Assembly (NCBI GenBank): GCA_021432635.1
Contig: MU270101.1
Location: forward strand, 62,001-126,000
Direction of reading: 5' to 3'
DNA from: Thozetella sp. PMI_491
Taxonomy: Eukaryota > Ascomycota > Sordariomycetes > Chaetosphaeriales > Chaetosphaeriaceae
DNA: 64,000 nt
The position numbers were made by a program, and so were the translations under genes. Position 1 is the first letter of the stretch. Every line of letters starts with the position of its first letter. This document shows positions 57,092 to 64,000 of this stretch, piece after piece. A model generated the notes under the pieces. It saw only the letters and a list, made by a program, of their open reading frames with translations, was not told where the DNA came from and searched no databases.

Positions 57092-58625
57092 ATGCACAGC
57101 GCGCTCGAGCTCCCAGAAGTCCTGCTTGACATCTTTCTATGGCTTGAGGCTGACCCCGCATCACTCTGCTCTGCTGTCAGGACAAACAGGCGGTGGTTCG
57201 ACTGTGGTACCGCCGTGCTGTGGAAGAGGAACCCGCCCTGTTCCGCGCTAGCCGTCATCCCGGCTAGCCGACAGCAGTTGTATGCTGCTAAGATTTGCTC
57301 GTTGAACTTCAACACTGATGATACGCTCTATCACGAGAGCTTCAAAGACCTGAACTTCACAAGTCTGAGGAAGGTCTCGCTCGATACCTACCGTCCCGAG
57401 GATGGCGGCCCGTCGTGCGTAAAACAATATCTGCAACCTCCGCTGGAGGAATTTCTGCTCTATGGTGGCGTGAGTTTTTCTGCCCCGAGAACGCTCCTAA
57501 GACGACGCACCGTGGAAGTGTGGGAGGTGTGTCAAGCTCTGACGTCGTGAAAGGAGCTGGATGATGAGGTCCTAAGACACATATCCGGCACCTGCTGGCG
57601 CCTCCGTTTACTCCTCATCGATTCGCCCGGTCTTAGGATCTCGGCTGAGTCTTTTTTGGAGTTCCTCTCCCAATGCGTATCCATACAGGATATGGCATTC
57701 CTCTACGGGATGGAGCGTCTCGTCACTCCGGCTCTGATGCCGTACTTCGCCGGGCGGGACAATCTCACCAGCCTAGCAGTGTCCGTACCAATCACGAAAC
57801 TCCTCCTTGATCAAATAATAGAAGACGTCCCGAAGGCATTTAAATCACTTTCGAGGCTCAACTGCAGTCCGGAGTACGTAGCAGTTCCCTTGCTCGTCGC
57901 TACCGTTCCGACCCTGACCGAACTCACCTTGGAGCTTTCGGGGAATGCGATTAATGTGTTGGTGCACATAGCCACACTGACCGAACTACGGGCCCTGCGC
58001 GTCGTTTTCGGCATTGATCAGAAGGCTCTTTCCAGGGACGAATTGCTAGCGCTAGGAAAACTCGGAAAGCTGCACAGCTTGGAACTCGAAGCCTACAGTG
58101 ACTACCAGGAGGAATCGCTCTTGGCCGATAACTTCATCGACAAGGATTTCGCTAAGCTCGTATCGCATCTTCCTCGGCTACGATTTCTCGTGTTTCATGT
58201 GCAGTGCCTAGGCTATGATCTAAGGATCATTGACGCGCTTGCAATAAGTTGCCCTCTGTTAGAGACCTGCGACATGATGGATCCCTTCTACATGGCGGAT
58301 CTAGTGCGGCTGAGAGGCCAGACCCCAATACTCCCGCACCTAACACACCTGTTTATTGGTGCGCTCGAGGCCCCGACGCCGGCAGAGGAATTTGCTTTCG
58401 GTCGACGCGACGCAGGGTAAGGACACCTAGTCCAAAGAGAAGTGTAGTTGCTCAGTCCTGTTAACCCTGCATCGGTCACGCAGAAGTGATAGAATACGTG
58501 AGCTTGTAGCTCTCTTAATACAACATTTTCCTCGGCTAGACCAGCTATTCGTCCATTTCCTCGGTACCTTTTCCGACGCTATGAGTGTCGCATTTGAGGA
58601 GTTCAAGCGCCCAAGGCTAGAGTAA
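57092..58625 (+). CDS. F-box protein with leucine-rich-like C-terminal region
   Basis: Three exons (57092-57469, 57554-58416, 58484-58625) sum to 1383 nt, or 460 residues. It opens with an F-box, ALELPEVLLDIFLWLEADP then CSAVRTNRRWFDCGTAVLW, the Skp1-binding helix pattern LPxE(I/V)LL. The rest shows irregular LRR-like strands (FKSLSRLNCSPEY, TLTELTLELSGNAINVL, LHSLELEAYSDYQEE, HLPRLRFLVFHVQCLG, LPHLTHLFIGALEAP) as in many ascomycete F-box proteins. The third exon ends IQHFPRLDQLFVHFLG then EEFKRPRLE. It should recruit a substrate to an SCF ubiquitin ligase. The substrate is unknown; the closeness to an NLR is suggestive only. Splice sites are canonical and the frame is intact. Confidence 0.85.
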
Positions 58626-60749
58626 TTCTTCGTCAATAATAAGCCGTACAAAATGAGCTGGTTATCAGTGCTGTTAGGAGAAACCTACATCGCCACTAGA
58701 CCAGATTCATAAGTCACTAAAGCGTTAGGGAATTCCTTTTTAGCAAATCCACAACAGTCTAGCTAAAGAAGCTCCTTAAGAATACTACGTCGTGTATGCC
58801 ACAAGCAGGTCGCCTCGTTCTTTGTAGGCCATTCAGTCCAGCTCGATCTAAAAGCTTTACATGCACTCAACTCCAAGTTCTAGGCATCTATATATGCAGT
58901 TCTCGACACTCTCAGATTGCGAATAAGGTATTTGGATTTTGAGAGGGATCTTTACGCGAACTCCTTAGTTTACTTGGCTGCCCCTTTCATCGGCTGCATT
59001 GCGGAGGGAATGATGCACATTTTACTTTACGTGCATTGTTACTACAATTCAGGTTGGTTCACGTTCACATCAAGCTGGCCAGGACATGACGCTCTCTGTC
59101 TTGATTGGAAGTATTGGTGCATCCTATCTCGCATCGGGTAGGTCCTGGAGCTAGAGCAGCAAAAAAGAAGGCGCAAGGGTTAACAAAAACTTGGAAGCAT
59201 CAGTCTAAGTCTTGGGACTCGGAGATAAAAGATAGGATTTATGCTTATGGTCTTGCCAAGCGTCCAGAAGATAAAAAAGCAAGAGTACTATTATTGGATG
59301 CTTCGGATTGTAGTACCTGTAGATATGTCTAGTTTCCACTAACTAACCTTCCGATTAGTGTTGCAATGGTTTTGTCAGGCCCGTTTTGTGACTTTCTCTT
59401 TCGGTTGCTTGCCAGTGCCAGTAACATATTGCCAGACTACCACACTCCGACGTCGCCACAAGCACTAGGATCAAGTGCGAGTAACAATCGAGGCTGTTAC
59501 CTTGCATATAGCAGCAGGAGAGAAGTCCTTAACCAGAACTCACCGGGTTGCCGCACGTAGTCCATAGAAAGCACTGTTATCCCTCGGGTTGTACAACACA
59601 TTCGTGGAGGAGGGCGGAGTTAATCCATGAACAGTCAGAATTCTAAGCACGTAAATGATCTATAGCTGCTATGTCCGTTCACGTAAGCTACTAAATCAAA
59701 AACTCCGCGTTCCCTAAGGCTTATATCGCAATAGTGTAGAAGACGCGGCCGGGAACTCATAGAGGTGGCTTTCAGGCCAAGCAACTTCCGACTTGCTCAC
59801 GCTTATATCCCTCCCCAAGACGTTTTTACCCGAAACAATATGCATCTCAACTTTCGCCCCTGCGGGGATACCCTTCAGCTGCGTCTCGACCGTCTTATCT
59901 TCTCGTAGCTATGTGATCGTGGCGAGATGGATTGCGACATGAAGTAACTGTCAGAGTCGGGAAAGAAGAAAAAAAGTTGAAAGGAATGTCTTATTTAAAG
60001 CAGATTGCCCGGCGTACTAAGTCCATGCGGGTTTACCGACTTCACTTTCTGCTCCGGTTCCTGGGGGTTCGTCCTATTATTAATAAACTACCTAGCCTTT
60101 CGCTACCGCTGCGGTCAACTCCTAGTTCAATTTCAATACCAGTATGAGGGAAGAATTCAGGACTTACATCTGATAGCCCAATCATTTATAAATATCATAT
60201 TGTCTGGCGAAGCTATCTACCCCCTTTTAGAAAATCTAGCAACCTTCGTCTTATTTTAGTTAACTTTATGTCTTTGAACCAGTTGCAGAGGGATCGCTTC
60301 CGACCTTTCAACTCTCAGATCTTAGATGGTCGAGGGTTCTGAAAACAGTGGGTCGGGGCTAGCCAAAATCGGTACCAAAGACTGCAAAATACGACCTCTC
60401 TGCGAGAGCGCCAGCGTCGGTGGTTTAATTACATAGTAGTGCCAAAGTGGCGTATGTCGCCCCTGTCACCTCGGCTGTAATGCCAAGTCACCGACACACC
60501 ATTACGGCACAGCCGCACGCGCGCACTGACTGCATTGGCCCACATCGTGGCCCCAGATACGAGGCGGGTAATTGTGAGGGAGAAAAATGAAATGCTGAAA
60601 TTAGGGGTGTGCGGCTGAACGTCGTTCTCTGCCCAGCACCACCAGCAACGCCAGTCGAACGCATCAGGTCAACGGCGACCTTCATCGCGACGAGGTTCGC
60701 GCGTATGATGTAAGGCTGGGATCCCGTGCGACTTAGAGAGCTCGGCGAG
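58626..60749. other. AT-rich gene-poor 2.1 kb
   Basis: No supported gene. A lysine-rich frame at 59105-59332 (AAKKKAQGLTKTWKHQSKSW) and frames at 59366-59560 and 59932-60147 lack domain signatures. The sequence is AT-rich with dense stops, as in decayed intergenic DNA. No terminal repeats were found. The right end holds the chitosanase promoter. Confidence 0.35.
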
Positions 60750-61783
60750 ATGCGCGTTCACGCGCCTGGCGCCTTGCTGGCTGCGACGGCACTAGCGCTC
60801 CCGGCGGCTGCCCTCACTGTTCCGGCAAATGTCCAGGGCCTGTACAACAACATCAAGGCTAAAGGCTCTTGCGACAACAAGCTGGCGTCAGGTTTCTGGA
60901 GCTCTGACAGCAGCGGCCCCAGTGCGTGACCTAAGGCACGCCCCTCCGGCTCTCTCCCCGGTGTGCTAACATGATGCAGCCTCTTCGTATTGTGGCGACC
61001 ACCTGGCGGACTCTGGCGTGATCTACCTGCAGGGGACCGATGGCCTGTTCGTCAACATGGACGTGGACTGCGACGGTGTTCAGGGCGGAGAAGGGGATGA
61101 CGGGCGTTGCGGGAGCAGCACCGACACTCAGGCCGTCACTTCGTTCCGACCGGAAATCCGGGGCTATAACCAGGGTGTGACAGACCTCAACTCGAATGTG
61201 CACTCGTATGTTGTCTTCGGCAATGAAGGCACCAAGGCGAACTGGTCTACCTATGACCCAAAGTCCTCCGGGATTGAGCCTCTCAGCGTCATGGCGGTGG
61301 TGTGCGGCAACAAGATGGTCAGTAGCGTATGGGGCGCGTTTGGGCGGTCCAGCTAACAACGAACTGCAGTTCTACGGTGTCTGGGGCGACAAGAACGGTG
61401 ACGATGGTCCGCACCCTATGGTAGGCGAGGCTTCCATCTCGCTGGCTACCGCCTGCTACGGCTCCAGGATCAATGGAAACAGCGGCCATGATGCGGATGA
61501 TGTCCTATACCTCGCGTTCCCGGGCTCCAAAGCCGTGCCCGGTGCCCAGGGCGCCAAGTGGAACGCGACAAGCTTCGAAGAGTTCCACAGCAGCATCCAG
61601 GCTCTCGGCGACACTCTAGTAGCAAGTATCAATGGCACTAGCGCCGGCAGCAGCAACGGCTCGAACGGCTCCAACAGCTCCACATCGAATCAGCCCTCCA
61701 ACCACTCCGCCGGGGTCGGACATTCTGTCAGCACGGCAGTCGGTCTGGTTGCCATTCTTCTGCCTATACTGCTCTGGGCATAG
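60750..61783 (+). CDS. GH75 endo-chitosanase with GPI-type C-terminal tail
   Basis: Three exons (60750-60921, 60980-61317, 61370-61783) sum to 924 nt, or 307 residues. The start is the ATG at 60750 (MRVHAPGALLAATALALPAA), a signal peptide; the frame upstream begins only at a GTG. The catalytic domain has LTVPANVQGLYNNIKAKGSC, SSYCGDHLADSGVIYLQG, FVNMDVDCDGVQGG, YDPKSSGIEPLSVMAVVC (the likely catalytic Asp and Glu of GH75) and DDVLYLAFPGS. The last 70 residues are a Ser/Gly/Asn-rich linker followed by the hydrophobic end VSTAVGLVAILLPILLWA, which looks like a GPI-anchor signal. The enzyme hydrolyses chitosan and would sit on the cell surface or wall. No missing motif is seen. Confidence 0.9.
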
Positions 61784-61947
61784 GGACACAAGACCATGGC
61801 CTACTTGGACCAGCTATAGACAACAGCAGGCTCCGGGCGATTTGTTTAGCCGAACAGTTTTATCATCAATATACCCTACTTTGTCTAGCCTGTCCAACAC
61901 CAGCCCATCTGCTACCCCTCTCGAGTCGATGCCTGCGTAAGGCTGTT

Positions 61948-62802
61948 TTAAGTAGCAAAATCTATGCTAGGCGCGATGTTCCGCATACGCTTGACCGTTT
62001 CGTTCAGACTGTTGATCTTGCCCTCAAGCATCCCCAAAGCGTCTGATCCAAGTACAATACGCAGCTCAGACTGCATTGCGCCACATACACCGGTTCCTGT
62101 AGCGAGCTCGAAGAGACACTGGGCTGCCTTTGCTGGATCCCCCGTCTGCTTCCCGTGTGACCCGGCCATCATACCGGCCAGGTCGATGTAGCCCTCGATC
62201 GGTGGCAGGCTAATCTTACCTTCCGCTGCGTCGGCAAGAAATGATGTGCGAAGATAGCCCGGCTCGACCGCGTGAACCCGAATGCCCAAGTCCTGGAGCT
62301 CGTTGTACAGCCCCTCGGTGAGTAACTCGACGGCCCCTTTGCTTGCGGCGTAGAGCGGTGCTCCTTTCATAGGCAGGAAGGTAATCGAACTTGATATCTG
62401 CACGATGACACCGGATTTACGGGCCCGCATGTGAGGGATGGCGGCTTTGGTGAAGTTGAATAGGCCGAAGAAGTTTATGTCGAACTGGTAGCGCGCGTCG
62501 GCCTCGGTCACCTGCTCCACTGCGCCAGCCATGCCGAAGCCGGCATTGTTCACGAGCACATCGATCTGCCCGTGGCGCCTTACGGCTTGGTCAACGGCGG
62601 CGGTGATGTTAGCTGCGGGTGCGTTGATCTCAATCTCTATGAGGTCTGCGTTGGGCTCGTCCTTGAGCGACTGGGGAAACTTGGATAACGTGCGTGCCGT
62701 AGCTACGACGGTATGCCCATTAGACAAGGCGTGTTTGGCAATAGCCAGGCCCAGTCCCGCGTTGGCTCCGGTAATGAACCAAACAAGCTTTGGCGACGAC
62801 AT
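61948..62802 (-). CDS. Classical short-chain dehydrogenase/reductase
   Basis: A single intronless frame of 284 residues starts at the ATG at 62802. The cofactor motif is LVWFITGANAGLGLAIAKHA (TGxxxGxG), followed by VVATART, where the Arg suggests NADP preference. Next come IDVLVNNAGFGMAGAVEQ (NNAG), the catalytic Ser in GVIVQISSSITFL, and YAASKGAVELLTEGLYNEL with the Tyr and Lys of YxxxK. The VEPGYLRTSF loop after the active site is typical of this SDR subfamily. It oxidises or reduces a hydroxyl/carbonyl of an unknown small molecule in the cytosol. A Zn2Cys6 regulator is divergent 528 nt away and is a plausible controller. Confidence 0.92.
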   Translation of the reverse strand: MSSPKLVWFITGANAGLGLAIAKHALSNGHTVVATARTLSKFPQSLKDEPNADLIEIEINAPAANITAAVDQAVRRHGQIDVLVNNAGFGMAGAVEQVTEADARYQFDINFFGLFNFTKAAIPHMRARKSGVIVQISSSITFLPMKGAPLYAASKGAVELLTEGLYNELQDLGIRVHAVEPGYLRTSFLADAAEGKISLPPIEGYIDLAGMMAGSHGKQTGDPAKAAQCLFELATGTGVCGAMQSELRIVLGSDALGMLEGKINSLNETVKRMRNIAPSIDFAT

Positions 62803-63330
62803 TGTATCTGTGTATAACTGGTGACATATATCCCTTGGCTGGGGCTTGGCGGTGTGATATCGAGAGAACAGAGCTTCAGAGGAAGGTTGAATAGCGTCAT
62901 TTATAGCTACAGCACATCTCGATATACAGTGAGCACTTAATGTCTAAAGTCCGCCGACCCTTGTTGACTTTCCCGATATCTTTCGGTCAATCCACGATCC
63001 CCCACTTTCCTTTAAGAGGAATGGGACGAATACTTGGATACCTAAGGTAGGTAGAAATCCCTGCATACTATGAAACTCAATGCCGAATGAGATTATACTA
63101 CATGCCCCTTGGTCTAGTGGGACATGCCGCCCTCCAGCCCAATGCCAGTAGTCATGGCGGGCCCAGATTTCACAGCCCCGGATATCCGGCGCTAAAAACC
63201 CGGCGATCGGACACCTGCTCAGGCCGACAAGTGGAGACGATCGGACGCTAATCGAATTTCCCGCATTATTTCGGCCTTAACATAGCTAATCCAACCTCAC
63301 CTCTGGCCAGGTCTGCTTTTAGGAATCCCC
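62803..63330. promoter_or_regulatory. Shared divergent promoter of the SDR and the right-edge Zn2Cys6 regulator
   Basis: The perfect palindrome CCGGATATCCGG at 63178-63189 contains CGG-N4-CCG, the same spacing as in the cupin/fumarylacetoacetase promoter. The 9-mer CGATCGGAC, itself holding the palindrome CGATCG, occurs twice, at 63204-63212 and 63238-63246. A site for autoregulation by the adjacent zinc-cluster protein is likely but is inference. A stretch near 63105 resembles a tRNA D-arm but no tRNA can be folded. Confidence 0.5.
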
Positions 63331-64000
63331 ATGGACGCAACGATGCCAGCCTACGAGAAGCGTCGCCGAGGCAGGCCGACCCTGTCTTGTACTGAATGCA
63401 AGCGAAGGAAACAGAAATGCGATAAGCAATGGCCCTGCGGCCACTGCCAGGGACGGAGGATGGGACACCGATGCGAATTCGAGGCAGCGCCATACTCCCA
63501 AACCAAGAAGCAGTCGGTCTTCCTCAAGCCCTCGCACGCTAGTAATTATCTGGCCTGACCCCGTATGCCAAAACAGACAAATACCTAAAGCCGCTGGAGC
63601 TGGACCCTCATCTGAGGGCCGCAATCCGCCCGACCCACCGGCCTCCTGTGCCGCAGAGGGGATACAGGAGGCTTTCATAGCGCTAAAGGCTCTAGGTTAT
63701 GTTGAGAATAACCCGTTACGTGCATCACAGGTACTTCTATCCGCTTAAATATGCTTCGCAGTCACCTATATCCCCGGGTCAATCTAACATAATCTACCCC
63801 CTCTTTCCAGATCGGTCGCCAGCCAGTATCTTCCCACCTGCAAATCTCGGAAAAGATTCGGGAGGCTTTACGAACCGTGCCTCCAAGACCATATGCCGAC
63901 TTGTTAGTTAAGTCTTTCTTTGACCATCTAAATTACCATTACGGCGTGGTCCACGAAGAGTCGTTCTTAGAATCCTATCTAGAGTGGTGGTCATGCCGAC
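63331..64000 (+). CDS. Zn2Cys6 transcription factor, cut by the right window edge
   Basis: The ATG at 63331 starts MDATMPAYEKRRRGRPTLSC. The zinc cluster reads C-TE-C-KRRKQK-C-DKQWP-C-GH-C-QGRRMGHR-C (CX2CX6CX5CX2CX8C), complete and preceded by a basic RRRGRP arm. An intron of about 50 nt starts near 63541 (GTAATT donor) and ends at an AAG near 63590. A second intron runs from about 63730 to about 63810 with a CCAG acceptor. The following exon (LRTVPPRPYADLLVKSFFDH, then HYGVVHEESFLESYLEWW) is the start of the fungal regulatory domain and continues past base 64000. It is nuclear. The divergent SDR gene with a palindromic CGG site between them is its most obvious target. Confidence 0.85.

Noticed and set aside
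59105-59332. Lysine-rich frame in the gene-poor stretch
   Set aside because: Low complexity, no upstream exon and no recognised domain.
63100-63175. tRNA-like D-arm (TTGGTCTAGTGGGA)
   Set aside because: No matching acceptor stem, anticodon arm or T-arm could be found.
1-64000. Backbone biosynthetic gene, transposon or virus-like element
   Set aside because: No ketosynthase, adenylation, terpene synthase, transposase, reverse transcriptase or capsid motif, and no long terminal repeats, were seen by eye.

Overview
The window looks like nuclear DNA of a filamentous ascomycete (Pezizomycotina). Evidence: genes are split by short GT-AG introns of about 50-120 nt, Zn2Cys6 regulators are abundant, and the gene families are typical of fungi (CYP65-like P450, F-box/LRR, NACHT-type NLRs, GH75 chitosanase, fungal O-methyltransferase, DUF3468-type regulator). 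About 26 genes or gene remnants are supported. No PKS, NRPS, terpene synthase, rRNA, tRNA, CRISPR array or recognisable intact transposon was found.

Region 1 (1-17.8 kb): an unrecognised exon cut by the left edge; a secreted, intronless TolB/PD40-type beta-propeller protein (2.9-5.0 kb, -); a Zn2Cys6 regulator (6.3-9.0 kb, +); a cytochrome P450 (9.6-11.4 kb, -); then a divergent pair, a TcuA-like FAD dehydrogenase (13.4-15.2 kb, -) and an anion:cation-symporter-family MFS transporter (16.2-17.8 kb, +). Their shared 1-kb promoter holds CreA-type motifs. This pair looks like an organic-acid uptake and oxidation module.

Region 2 (18-29.7 kb): a decayed NLR remnant with ankyrin repeats (no NACHT, frame break in a homopolymer), an eEF1Bgamma-like GST, an O-methyltransferase, a secreted lactonase-fold propeller protein, an orphan pair of C-terminal exons and a large membrane protein of unknown function.

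Region 3 (30-51.2 kb): a dense block of small-molecule genes: aldo/keto reductase, DHA2-like exporter, regulator without a zinc cluster, GST-like protein, Zn2Cys6 regulator, small cupin, fumarylacetoacetase paralogue, CocE/NonD hydrolase, GT8 glycosyltransferase and NtaA-like flavin monooxygenase. Cupin and fumarylacetoacetase share a divergent promoter with a perfect CGG-N4-CCG palindrome. The set suggests an undescribed catabolic or tailoring cluster without a classic backbone enzyme.

Region 4 (51.9-64 kb): an apparently intact 1530-residue NLR (N-terminal domain, NACHT, TPR, ZZ-like zinc finger), a divergent F-box/LRR protein, a gene-poor 2-kb stretch, a GH75 chitosanase with a GPI-type tail, a short-chain dehydrogenase, and a divergent Zn2Cys6 regulator that runs off the right edge. 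The promoter between the last two carries a second CGG-N4-CCG palindrome.

Intron coordinates are from reading splice signals and frame continuity by eye. Where given, exon sums were checked to be multiples of three. Family names rest on remembered motifs, not on searches.
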